The notes under the pieces are model-generated. The model saw only the letters and a program-made list of their open reading frames with translations. It had not been told where the DNA came from and did no database searches. Positions 1 to 9,587 of a stretch of 64,000 bases of DNA are shown here, in pieces. The DNA is from Phytophthora quininea. Lineage: Eukaryota; Oomycota; Peronosporomycetes; Peronosporales; Peronosporaceae. The translations under genes were made by a program, and so were the position numbers. The stretch's first letter is position 1. Each line of letters opens with the position of its first letter. The stretch spans positions 310,001 to 374,000 of the forward strand of contig JAAVTG010000568.1 of NCBI GenBank assembly GCA_011947345.1, in the 5' to 3' direction.

Positions 1-64
1 TGCATTCGTTGGCATTACAGCAGACACGCCACGCATCCGATTCTCCGCGAACGCTATCGTGCTG

Positions 65-1240
65 TCAATTCATTTCCCCATCCAGATGCTCTTCGGGGTC
101 TGCAACACACTCTACAAAGGCATCCTCAACACGCCTGTCCGTATAATCGCTAGCGGTCACGGACTCGCCTTCGGTAACACTCGCGAATAAATGATTGTTG
201 GCTTTGTAAAAGGAAAACATCGCTCGAACTTCGTTGCTTCGAATACGGTGCATTGTTCGAATCTGCTCCACTTGTGCTGTCGTGAACTCTCTTACTAACA
301 CCACGCGAAATGTTTGCACTGCCTCCAGAGAGCGAGGAAGCAAAGATACAGGAGGACCAGGCGTGCAGTCGAACGCGAGGCAATGAGAGCGTATGCATCT
401 ATGTCGACCACCTCGCATCACGCGACCCATCGCTATAATGTTAGTGAGCTGGGTCATGAAACGCTCTGGAATCGTCAGCTTCTGAAGATGGCGCGGAAGG
501 CGTCCGATGAAGAAGCCATTGGCGATGGCAAACTTGGTGAGCAGTCCACGCTGAATCGATCGATCACATTCTTTGCATACGGAAAGCCACGCACGTGAAT
601 ATCCATTGTCATCAATGTAAGTCTTTATTCCATGAGGAGAAACCATTAGTCCATCTACAGCTGATAACCAACTTGGACACCGATACTGGTCAACGAGATC
701 GCTGGGTAGATCCGCTGTCGCAACATGAAAACTTTTTCCCATCTTCTTGAGGTAGGCCATATCCACGTCCTCCACCAGCCGAGTCTCCTGGCGGAGAACC
801 AGCCGGTCGCACACCGCACAAACACACTCGTCCAGACCTTCAGCTCCAAGTGCTCTCCGAAGATGGTCCAATCTCTCTGCTCGTTCTTCAGAGCTGAGTT
901 CGTTGTCAAAAAGCCTGTTTCCACTCTTGTCATCGCTTGCGGTTGCCTTCGCCCCGCAGTTTTGCTGCCGTAGTCGCTCTAGCTCTTGGTGTCGTTTATC
1001 GTCCAGAAACGCCAGCAAATCCTCACTGTCCGACACGTCGCTGGCAGAATCATCGTTCTTGACGGCCTTATCCTCGTTACCTGCGTGAATGGTGTCCTGA
1101 GTGGCCATATTTTGAAGCTTGCGAGCTGGCGATTCACGTTTGAGCTGTTCGAGAAAGTTGCTCCACAACGGCCAGAAAACTTGAGGGGCTGTCCTGTTGT
1201 CTGGCAGTGGCCTGTCGCCTTGATTGCACCCCGCACTCAC
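65..1240 (-). CDS. DUF6570 protein, Helitron-type transposon ORF (5' part)
   Basis: A 391-residue open frame. The centre carries a C-x2-C pair (CAVC, about residue 140) and then CKEC followed by a stretch reading LLTKFAIANGFFIGRLP, which is the signature of DUF6570, a domain normally sitting upstream of the Helitron helicase-like domain in Helitron polyproteins. The frame ends in TGA at 65-67, but the next 60 bases stay open in a shifted frame to the window edge, so the protein probably continues outside the window and the stop may be a frame break. The first in-frame ATG is used here; a later Met (about residue 45) is possible. No helicase or Rep motif is inside the window, so activity cannot be judged. 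Confidence 0.6.
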   Translation of the reverse strand: MSAGCNQGDRPLPDNRTAPQVFWPLWSNFLEQLKRESPARKLQNMATQDTIHAGNEDKAVKNDDSASDVSDSEDLLAFLDDKRHQELERLRQQNCGAKATASDDKSGNRLFDNELSSEERAERLDHLRRALGAEGLDECVCAVCDRLVLRQETRLVEDVDMAYLKKMGKSFHVATADLPSDLVDQYRCPSWLSAVDGLMVSPHGIKTYIDDNGYSRAWLSVCKECDRSIQRGLLTKFAIANGFFIGRLPRHLQKLTIPERFMTQLTNIIAMGRVMRGGRHRCIRSHCLAFDCTPGPPVSLLPRSLEAVQTFRVVLVREFTTAQVEQIRTMHRIRSNEVRAMFSFYKANNHLFASVTEGESVTASDYTDRRVEDAFVECVADPEEHLDGEMN

Positions 1241-2193
1241 ATCTGGGACGGCGATGTCGGCGTTATCTCGACGCGCACTGCAGCGATCCCGATTCCAGCG
1301 ATCGAGCGCCTGCTTGCGGTCCGCGCCTGGGTGGTGAGAAAATCGCAGTCATCGTCAGCATCCGCCCGCTCTCATTTCCTGCCGCCCGTCATCGACGTAC
1401 CAGTGAGGCTGCAAATTTCTGAAATGACCACACCACTCGGCCTGGGGCCGGCAGCAGCAGCGACGGCTCTTCTCGCCTGGTGTCCCCTATTAAAAAAGAC
1501 AGCCCATCCTCGTTATCACCTCGGTAGCGCAAGTGCTGCTGCAAATGGCTCACCTTCGCGGTCCGCTTTGGCACCTGCATAGCTTGACTTCTCCTGATGG
1601 CTGGGTGTGCTTCACGCCGGCGATGGCGCTGACAATGCCTCGGTCTTCAGTAGGATCGCAGTGAAGGTCGTCTGTCAGCTGCGGCCACCATGGCCCAATA
1701 CGGCGCCCAGGCCTGCAGAGCGTGGACCAGAAGCGTCGACGGAACAGCAAGCTGAGGCCGAGAGCACGATGGCGGCGCAGCACCTCGGGTAACGCGCCGC
1801 AGTTGGTATCCGCTACGCCGCGAGTCCGACCGCTCTTGCGTCGCGATACCGGTGCGACCGCTCATGGTATAGAATAGATATACCGATATCGAGGCCACCG
1901 CTATGTTTGTGAAATGAATGTGTAATAAAAATACCGGTATTTTGTACCCATCGTGACACCAATCAACTACATAGTACATAGTTCTACGAACTGTGAATTT
2001 ATGTAAAAATGAAGTTATATTTGAAATCATAGTTGAAGTTACGCTATGCAAATTGGATCTGGTGTCGTGCTGATCCCAAAAGCGAACAGATCGCGAAGAT
2101 CTAGCAGATCTACGGCGTATTCGGCGTGCTTTGACAACAGGGGAATGGGGTACACGCGTCTGCTGACTGCGGCGGCGCCCACGGCCTTCTTGA
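1241..2193. other. Intergenic, no supported gene
   Basis: Lies between the Helitron-type ORF and the MULE remnant. The long open frames here are antisense or frame shadows. The stretch 1860-2050 is more AT-rich than its surroundings, but I found no clear terminal inverted repeat or Helitron end. Confidence 0.5.
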
Positions 2194-3640
2194 TCATTTC
2201 TGGCATTTCTTGTAGTCAAATTGGCTGGGGTTCGTCGCTGAGCTCGCTGACGCGGCACTGGTAGTATGTCGACAGGGGCTGGGAGCTGGATCTCGTATCT
2301 TGCTGGAGCGGTGGCTTGCTGGTTTGAGATGTTGGATAGAAGCTTCATGAGGGCCCACGTGATCCGGTGGAATAACCGTCAGCAAACCAAGCATTCCAGG
2401 ATCCGTTGCAATTGAAATGGCGGGTGCAGTGGCACTGAGCCAGACTAGCCGTCTACAGATAGCTTGTTGAAGTGAGAAAAAAGACCCAACCATTCGAGAG
2501 TCCGGGAATTGCAAGCAGACTGCGTCGATCAAAGCTTGTTCAAAATCGCACACAATGCGAGCTGGTCGTAGTCGGCCGTACATGCGATCAGATACCAGCA
2601 TTACCACTTTACGGTAAGTGGATGCGCTCATCCCGGTCGTGATCACGTACATCGCTGGAACGAAAACGCGACTCGCTGGGTCGTCCACCATCACCACAAG
2701 ACATTGTTGAAACGGGCGAGGCATAGATCTGAAAGTTCCATCGATAAAAATCAATGATCCTGCGACATGAGCAACTCCATCAGGTGAGGATGGCTCCAGC
2801 CAATAATGCGATGCAGATCTTGGCGCTCGTAGAAGACTTGTTGGAACTGAAAGAATAGCAAATTTGTCCCCGTCACCTGACAGAGTGGTGGAAGCTCGAT
2901 CATCCCGTGGACGTTGCCGCCAAAGTGAAGTCGCCTGGCACGGTAGACGCGACGGATCACTTGATCGCGGTTCAGGCCTTGTATCGAGTAGTCGTCTTCT
3001 TCTCGGTAAAACTCGTCGTTCACCAGATCCCAGATGTGCTGGGCAGTAGTCCAAAGGTGGAGGATCGCGAGATCATCAACATCAGCTTCCATCTGGCGTG
3101 CCATATCTCGGACAGTCATAACGGGGCTTCCTCCACTCTACACGTGTGTGCCACCGTATTGCTGTACGTTCCCGAAGATAAGTTGAGCTCAACCTTCCTC
3201 TTACATCCCGTCCGACGATAGATGCTGCACCTTCAAGTGAATTTCTCCGACGACGCCCTGGCTCGTGTGTAGGGATAGCCATTCCGCACGATAGCAGTCG
3301 TAAACCTCAAATTCGAGCGTTTTCTGCAGCTCTCGATCCGTTGTCTTCCACTTCGCGATCACCATCGCCCAGTTCGTCATCAGAATCTCCATCATCTTGG
3401 TCATCCCCAGCGTCAGCACGTGGATTGTTTGGAGTGGCTTGAACGTGCTGCACTTCATGCCCATCGAGAGCTTGTTCCTCGCCGCGATCTTCTTCATCAT
3501 CATTTCGCGCGTTGCTCGCATAATCATAGGACGCATCCGAGAGCCGCTCATCCTCTTTTTGGACGGCTTGACGCCAACGGAGCGGTGCTGTCAGTGCTCG
3601 ATAGTTGCCTTGGTTTCCGCGGTGCATCTTGAGTAATCTT
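2194..3640 (-). pseudogene. Mutator-like (MULE) transposase, broken
   Basis: Reading right to left, the remnant passes through at least three frames. 3201-3551 carries an N-terminal part, 2751-3119 a helical part (QMEADVDDLAILHLWTTAQH), and 2194-3054 the MULE transposase core: IFIDGTFRSMP, then a region ending in TTGMSASTYRKVV, then ARIVCDFEQALIDAV and a GSFFSLQQAI segment. The first catalytic Asp (DGTF) and the DFE motif are present, but the usual Cys and His of the GCFFH-type segment are both Ser here. With the frame breaks this argues for a dead copy. 3307-3627 is a very acidic stretch of the same element or its flank. No TIRs were identified by eye. Confidence 0.7.
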
Positions 3641-4125
3641 GAGCAGTGGGAAGGGGAAGCTTATTCGATGTAACGAGCAAAGTGAGGTAAGGATGCTGCC
3701 TTGAAGACGCAATTCATCTTTAGAAAGGACTCACAATCGCAGACATAGGTTTATTTAGGACGTGCAATCGTGGTTAACGTGCAATCTCATCTTCATTATT
3801 AGCCTGTGCTTGTAAAACGATCTTATCGCACTGGAATCAGAACTAAAGATGTGTTGTCCATTAGTGCCGAGCGTAAAAATTGCAAAGATTCTTACAAAGC
3901 TAGCCGAAATTTGCCCAAAACTTAAAGATTTTAGCGGCAGGATGCGCTACCAACACAAATATTAAATTATGACGTTAAACGGAGTGTTAATGTTCATTTT
4001 CGAGCAAAACCATGGACAATTCTAGCTGGGACATACTTTGTTTACTTTCCGACAAATCTAAGTTTATCCATTTGAAAATAATTTCAGACAAAGTCAACCA
4101 GATTAACTTGCAAAGGGCAACTTTA
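3641..4125. other. AT-rich intergenic stretch, nothing recognised
   Basis: Low coding potential on both strands. Only short chance ORFs are seen, for example 3987-4175 on the minus strand. Base composition differs clearly from the GC-rich gene regions to the right. Confidence 0.45.
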
Positions 4126-4545
4126 TTAAGATTTGCTAACTCGTCGCCACGGAGGGGCTCCTGCAGAAAGGGCACGATAGCAGACCTTCACACGGGCCGT
4201 AATCTTCGACCATCCCTTGCGGCACGATTTCGCCCACGCAAGGAAGCACCAGCGGTGCCGAGCATGCGGGCAATTCTCCGAGCGAACCAATCGCGCCGTT
4301 AAGTTAGTGCAAATATCGCACTTCTTGAGCTTGGCGGAGTACTTAACCCTTTTTCGCTCGCGGTCAGCCTTCCTGACCTTGTCCTTCGCGCGCTTCAGTC
4401 GTTTCGCTCACAACTTTGGGTTGCGAGTTTCCTTGCAGATCCTGCGCCCTTTGTGGACCTTCAGGTTCCGCTTGGACTTGAGCTTGGTCCCGCAGCGGGT
4501 GCAAGTGATGTTGGAAGGAGATGGTATTTTTGCGAGTGTCAATTG
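4126..4545 (-). pseudogene. Zinc-finger ORF with one internal TGA
   Basis: Reading right to left, one frame stays open for about 138 codons apart from a single TGA at 4408-4410. Before the stop there is a C2H2-like unit (CTRCGTKLKSKRNLKVHKG, then a Cys); after it a basic helix and a second Cys/His cluster (KKCDICTNLTARL, later Cys-Pro-His and Cys). No ATG opens the frame, so it may be an internal part of a transposon ORF. The single stop in an otherwise clean frame suggests either a young pseudogene or a sequence error. I do not recognise the family. Confidence 0.4.
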
Positions 4546-4702
4546 AACAGAACTAAATTGCTCGTTAATATATATGTACGTTTATTTATAAGAAATTCTT
4601 ATCCTACATACGTCATACTTATCCTACGTGCGCCTGTAGTTCCTTCTGGTCTCGAGACCCGATCCGGGGCCAGACCACTCGGTGACCCTATAAAAAGCTT
4701 CC

Positions 4703-4828
4703 CGTCACACATGTGGCGTATTCATCGCTCGAGTTGCTTGTCGTGCGGTATCCTCGATAGTTTGTCAGCACCACTTGCTCGCTCGCATTGGGGACGAGTG
4801 ATGTGAGCTCCATGTGACCGTCGAAGCG
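4703..4828 (-). repeat. Stray 126-bp copy of part of the gene at 10959-11735
   Basis: Matches 11352-11477 base for base over 126 positions with six substitutions and no indel (about 95 percent) in the same orientation. It corresponds to a middle piece of the coding region of the second membrane glycoprotein and has no flanking coding sequence of that gene here, so it is a gene fragment moved into the transposon region. Confidence 0.85.
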
Positions 4829-5034
4829 TTAATGCCATAGTGGCTTACAGAAATGATGGACGTCGCATGCTCGGACTTAACGACCGAAGAAACAAAGAAT
4901 GCTAGAGAGGGAATAGAGAGAAGATAAACTCAGCGAATTGACTCACTCTTGAATCTACCGGAAGAACGAAAGCACATAGCAAATGGAGTCTTCCCGTGCA
5001 CTCCGAGTCGCATAATTATAGACGTTGAAGGGTG

Positions 5035-5602
5035 GATGGAGGAAGGACGGCACCTTCAAAGAAACTTCAGGCAGAATAGTCATTTAGAGCAGCTGATGAA
5101 CACTCGCATTGACGCGGAAGGAGGTGGATTATTCACGAATGGATCACCTTCTAACCAAATGGAGGCACTGCGCCAGTTTGACAGTCTAATGACTACGATC
5201 CCTGCAAGAGATCACGATGAACTACCCCGATATTTGAGCCAAAGTGAGCGAAGAGTTAGCCACCGTCGTGATACTGTCAGTGCCAGACGTCGTAGATTTT
5301 GTGACCAACAACCGAGTGAATTGTGGATCGAAACGTCGAGCTCTGACAGTGAAGTCGAAGAAAGCGACGCAAACAGTTCCTTCGACACTCGCGAAGTGAG
5401 TCCGGTCCCAATCTCTCGAAAGCGCTTCGAACGACACACGCGAAAGAATTCACGCCCAATGGCCTTGCAGACTGTGAAAGTTCCTCTCTTGAGACTTGCT
5501 TGTTGCCAGGAGCACCGGGGCCGGGCGTATTATCAAACCCCAGTCCGGGGCGCATTGGTTGCTGCAAAAGGTGTTAATGCAAAATCGAAGCAAGTAATTT
5601 AG
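5035..5602 (+). CDS. Unrecognised hydrophilic protein, possible transposon ORF
   Basis: An open frame of 188 codons from the first in-frame ATG; the frame is open further upstream to 4949 but without an ATG. The product is charged and low in hydrophobic segments, with a Ser/Asp/Glu run (SSSDSEVEESDANSS) and many Arg residues. No domain was recognised. Its position among transposon remnants makes a decayed transposon gag-like or accessory ORF the most likely reading, but a chance ORF is not excluded. Confidence 0.3.
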
Positions 5603-5769
5603 TATGAAGTGAGTTCTAAACTAGTACGAAGCTCACGTACAGCGCAGCCAGATCGTCGGGGGTCGGCGACGTCATTGCTGCACAAGTGATGCACACCGCG
5701 CTCGCAAACCGTGCAAGCATCCATGGCATCGATCTCCGGGTTGAAGCACTTGACGCTGGCGCAGTTCAT
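5599..5769 (-). CDS. Small Cys-rich ORF
   Basis: A 56-residue ORF starting MNCASVKCFNPE, with a C-x2-C unit and a following His-His-x-Cys (CTVCERGVHHLC) that looks like a zinc-binding knuckle, and a further Cys near the end. It overlaps the end of the plus-strand ORF ending at 5602 by a few bases. Such short Cys/His units occur in oomycete transposon proteins, so this may be a fragment rather than a full gene. Confidence 0.3.
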   Translation of the reverse strand: MNCASVKCFNPEIDAMDACTVCERGVHHLCSNDVADPRRSGCAVRELRTSLELTSY

Positions 5770-6457
5770 AGTGCTGAAGTTCTTGCGTCAGTGTGTAGTA
5801 GGTTAACAGAAGTATTTTTGACAAGGTAAATCAAAAATGAGAGCTGAAGCCAGCACATGATCACTAACCTTATCAAACTGTCAAGACACTCCTCCGTGAG
5901 GTGCGTCCCCCCTCCCCTCTTTCTGGCAATTCAGCGGCAACTCGTGCGACTAACACGGCAATCGAAGCCCATGAATCAAGTTCTCGTGCCCTGAAAATCC
6001 GTGAACCTCGCGCAGCAGCGTGTTTGAGCGTTACGCAAAGGTGGCGCCATCGAGATTCCACCGGCGGTAATGGTAGTAAATCGAAAGCACTATTGGGTCG
6101 CGTTTGATACTAGAGTAGGGGTAAAAGTTAAATCGACCAAAATTTAGGGAATAACTTTAAAATATCTGATTATACTGTCTTTTACTGGTCGAGACGAACT
6201 GTTGTCAAGCCCGCAGCCGATCCGTGCATTCTAGACATACTAGCGTAAAATACCCATTAGGATGCCCCATCGAACAGAACGTCATTTGATTGCAACGCGC
6301 TCTGAAAGAGCGTACAATAAAATTAGAACACCCTATCTCTAGCGCATTTTCGAGCACTTCCTCGCCAGCTAATTTTGCAAGACTAGCCAGAAGCAGGTCT
6401 GTGTTGCTGGACTGCTTCACTCGCTCTCCTTTTCTTATACTAGCAGCACGCAAAAGC
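5770..6457. other. Intergenic, no supported gene
   Basis: Only short ORFs (68 aa at 5901-6107 plus, 98 aa at 6205-6501 minus). The latter lies antisense to the start of the pogo-like transposase remnant and is taken as a shadow. Confidence 0.4.
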
Positions 6458-7673
6458 CTCAAGATCAGCCTCAAGAAGGAAGCAATCGAGTGGATTTTCA
6501 CTGAAGGTGATGGCGGACCTTCACCCGTGGAAACCTATTTTCGTTAATGTGGCTGGCGGATTCTGCTTCTTGCTACCGGCAGTGGTGGCGGGACCGAACG
6601 CAGATTCTTGCAGAGTACGGAGCCCGGAGAAGTGTCGTGGGGAGGCCGAAAGCATCTGCTTGGAACAATCGACGAGTTGGTGGCCATGGTAAGCGACAAG
6701 CGCATACACAAAGAGAAAGTCTCGCGGGCTTGGATTGCTTCTGTTGCTCTAAAACTATTCCAGGTCAGTCGAATCAAAGAGGAACATGAAGACAATCCCA
6801 TTCGCTTTGTTACATCCGACTAGTGGGTACACTACTTCATGACACTCAACAATCTCACGCCGCGAAAGAGAACCAACTTGACGGCTCTCCCGGACGAGGT
6901 GCTCGTGGGGAGGGCTGTGTCATATATGCAGTTCCTGACACTCCACAAGCCGAAAATGAACCTCGACAGAACCATTTTGATGGACGAAGCAGCGGTGTAC
7001 TTCGAAGATGCAAGGGCTTATATTGTCGACGACGTAAGCAGCAGGCACGTCGTTTTCTGGTGAACCGGCTTTGCGTCAATGCGCCTTACGGTGATGCTGG
7101 TTGTAGCTGTTTCGGCGAGGTAGCTTTCTCCGTGCTTAATCTGGAAGCCCAAAACTCGAAGCTCGATCGAGCGCTTGGGGGATGTTACGTGGCGTTCCAG
7201 CTGAGAGCGTGGGTTGACCAAGACCTGCTACTGAATTGGCCGGACTGGTGCTACCCTGCTGTAGTGCAAACTCCAGGAAAGTACATCATCTGGGACTCAA
7301 TGAGAGCCCACACTGGACAGCGAGCCAAGCAATGGTGAAGTGATAGGCAAGCTGGAGACGTCGGTATCTACAAGTCCTTCAAGGACAACAGTCGATGCTG
7401 ATCGACGAGTGAAAGAGGTCTGACAAGGTTTCATACACTCAAGCTGGCAATCCTAGAGCTCCCGACATCGCACTGGCGCCGTGGGTTTTGCAGTCGTGGA
7501 AAGAAACCCCACTCGAAGTTGTCAAGAAGATTGTGAAGACATACGGTTTTGGTAGCGAGGCAATGCAGTGGCATATCGCCAAACACGACGTGTGGGGTCG
7601 AAGTTCAGGACAGCGTGGGAGCTACAGGAAGGAGCTGATGCTGGATCGGATTCCGATGCAAATCCTGGCATGA
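6458..7673 (+). pseudogene. pogo/DDE-type transposase, multiply broken
   Basis: Pieces of one transposase can be followed left to right. First comes an N-terminal unit KKEAIEWIFTEGDGGPSP, then QWWRDRTQILAE in another frame, then the helix-turn-helix linker with KVSRAWIASVALKLF, and after a TAG at about 6821 the stretch LTPRKRTNLTALPDEVLVGR. The catalytic domain starts at LDRTILMDEAAVYF and runs into TGFASMRLTVMLVVAVSA after a TGA at 7061. A later piece in another frame reads KYIIWDSMRAHTGQRAK. The end is marked by WKETPLEVVKKIVKTYGFG. At least four stops and one frame shift are present, so it is dead. The order fits the pogo/Tigger (DDE_1) family found widely in oomycetes. Confidence 0.65.
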
Positions 7674-7803
7674 TAACTACCATAAAATCCCTAGACGACT
7701 CAGTGATTGACACTTAGACTAGCAAAAACGATGTTTGCTCGGATGGTCGGCAATCAAGAGAATTTGGAGAGAATAACGTATCATTGTCGGTGCGGAGAAT
7801 TAA

Positions 7804-7899
7804 CGCGCCCGAGGGGATTCGAACCCGCGACAACCCTGCTCCCAATTGAGTCCTCAATGAACGAGGTAGTTTAATCACCTGAGCTGTCAGCACCGCGCC
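7804..7899 (-). ncRNA. tRNA-derived element (tRNA pseudogene or SINE head)
   Basis: On the minus strand there is a perfect B box (7815-7825, GGTTCGAATCC) and a near-perfect A box (7876-7886, CAGCTCAGGTG), 50 bases apart. The ends can pair only over about four bases, one T-stem pair is mismatched, and the anticodon position would read TCA with a long variable region. The fold is too poor for a working tRNA, but both Pol III promoter boxes are kept, as expected for a tRNA-derived SINE or a tRNA pseudogene. Confidence 0.55.
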
Positions 7900-8204
7900 G
7901 ACGATAACATCACCACTGATTGTTATACCCGAAAAGTCGAATATAACGCCCTCTTCAGCACATGGTATTGAAATACAACGCAGTGTTCTAAATCGGTACT
8001 ATACGTTAACCTAAACCATTAGATATGTATAAAAGGGGCGTATAGCTATGCAAATCTGTCAGACCCGATCTCCGGTTGGACCACAAGTTGCAGGGGTTTT
8101 GCTAGGACGGCTTCTCTGCAACGGAAACGGTACCACGAGTACGAACGTTTCTTGATCAAACCTTTCAGGGACGGGTCCTGCCCGTCGAACTTCCCACATC
8201 AGAC
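7900..8204. other. Intergenic, no supported gene
   Basis: Holds a TATA-like run near 8025 and a stretch at 8063-8090 that resembles 4655-4675 (cagacccgatc against gagacccgatc). These may be remnants of related repeats, but the match is too short to call. Confidence 0.3.
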
Positions 8205-8379
8205 GGTAAGGCACAGCGAATCTGCCTCCCTGGACAGTCGTCTACGAGTGCCAGGCTCACAAGGGTCGTTGATAGCCAATTTTCCATCGCCGTTTCACGG
8301 TCGGAAGATGCTAACTAGAAACGTCGTCCAAGCCAACTTTCACTTCCAAGAGTTCGTCAACGACGAACGGTGGCCTTGA
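8205..8379 (+). pseudogene. Possible decayed copy of part of the adjacent kinase
   Basis: The translated segment ending NVVQANFHFQEFVNDERW resembles NVVRAYFHYQENRTLY in the intact kinase 500 bases downstream, and the DNA match is strongest over about 33 bases (8320-8352). The rest is poorly conserved. It may be the trace of a tandem kinase duplication; a chance match over a short run is possible. Confidence 0.3.
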
Positions 8380-8608
8380 CACCACCTCTCAGTGAGAGAG
8401 CAGAGAGGAAGGCAGATGCGTGAACTGGTTAGTTAGTGCACGTCTACCCCACTGAAACGCCGTTAACTGAGCAATGATCTCCTGTGCTCATGTATATCGC
8501 GCCGCGCACACATGAACGCCGCAGAGTTTCTTTCTCTCGTCGCCTCTGAGCGTCTTTTACGAGCCCTCACAATCCAATCGACCACCTCGGAGGGATATCA
8601 CGTGCGGT

Positions 8609-9448
8609 ATGTCCACTTCCCAGCTCTACTTCCGACGCAAGATCGGCGACGCACTCTTCGGCCAAGTGCTGGAGTGTCAGATGCGAAACCCTCCGCGCCA
8701 AATCGTCGCCGTCAAGTGCATCGCGATGCCCTACGCCGCCCAACGACGGTCGGAAACCAGACGCTCGCTCGACGACCCGCTGCAGGAACGACGAGTGTCG
8801 GACCTGCTCGTCTCGAACGGTGGCCACCCAAACGTCGTCCGAGCCTACTTCCACTACCAGGAGAACCGGACGCTCTACCTCGTCAACGAGTTCTGCGCCG
8901 ACGGCGACCTCTACAACCACCTCACGGTCGCCCACAACGGCACCGTGAGCGAGAACCAGTCGGTTCGACTCATGCGGCAGATCCTCGCTGGTGTCGACTA
9001 CCTGCACCGCGAAATCAGGATCGCCCACCGCGACTTGTCGCTTGAAAACGTCTTGATGCACAATGGTGTGTGCAAAATCTCGGACTTTGGGCTGTCGGTG
9101 ACGGTCAACTGCCGCTGCTCCGACCGTGTGGGCAAAGAGTACTACATGGCCCCCGAGGTGGTGGCGGGCGAAGAGTACGACCCCGCCAAGGCGGACGTCT
9201 GGTCGCTGGGGATCATATGGTTCGTCATGTTGACGGGCTCTCCGCTCGTCTCGATCGCATCTCGGAAAAACAAACCGTTCGTCGCCTTCGAGCAAATTGG
9301 AGTGGCCGCAGTATTTAAGTCGTGGAAGGTGGACACCAAGTTGACAGCAAAAGTGATCGACCTGGTGTCGCGAATGCTTAAAGTGAATCCGGCCGAGAGG
9401 TTTTCGATCGACGAGGTGCTAGAACACCCCGTTTTCAAGACTCGGTGA
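8609..9448 (+). CDS. Serine/threonine protein kinase, single domain
   Basis: 279 residues, no intron. The whole protein is a kinase domain. The glycine loop is degenerate (IGDALFGQV, residues 12-20). Lys36 lies in VAVK, the catalytic loop is HRDLSLENV with Asp142 and Asn147, DFG sits at 159-161 and MAPE at 180-183, followed by DVWSLGIIWFVMLTGSP. All catalytic residues are present, so it should phosphorylate protein substrates on Ser/Thr. The HRDLSLEN loop differs from the common HRDLKPEN. There is no transmembrane or regulatory domain, so it is probably cytosolic. The ATG at 8609 starts just before the domain. The substrate is unknown. A decayed partial copy may lie just upstream. Confidence 0.93.
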   Translation: MSTSQLYFRRKIGDALFGQVLECQMRNPPRQIVAVKCIAMPYAAQRRSETRRSLDDPLQERRVSDLLVSNGGHPNVVRAYFHYQENRTLYLVNEFCADGDLYNHLTVAHNGTVSENQSVRLMRQILAGVDYLHREIRIAHRDLSLENVLMHNGVCKISDFGLSVTVNCRCSDRVGKEYYMAPEVVAGEEYDPAKADVWSLGIIWFVMLTGSPLVSIASRKNKPFVAFEQIGVAAVFKSWKVDTKLTAKVIDLVSRMLKVNPAERFSIDEVLEHPVFKTR

Positions 9449-9587
9449 ACCACAAGGTATGGTAAGCAACGACGTCTGCCCCACTAAATGTATTTATTCA
9501 AACCACCTCAAGAAAGTTCATTGCGCCAGCAATCGCTTAGACTACTAGTAAACGCCACCGACCACACCCTACATTGCTTGTTTCCAC

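Noticed and set aside
986..1582. 198-codon plus-strand frame
   Set aside because: Antisense to the DUF6570 ORF and its upstream region; no domain.
7804..7899. Functional selenocysteine-type tRNA (anticodon position TCA)
   Set aside because: Acceptor and T stems do not pair properly and the sequence does not have the tRNA-Sec layout.
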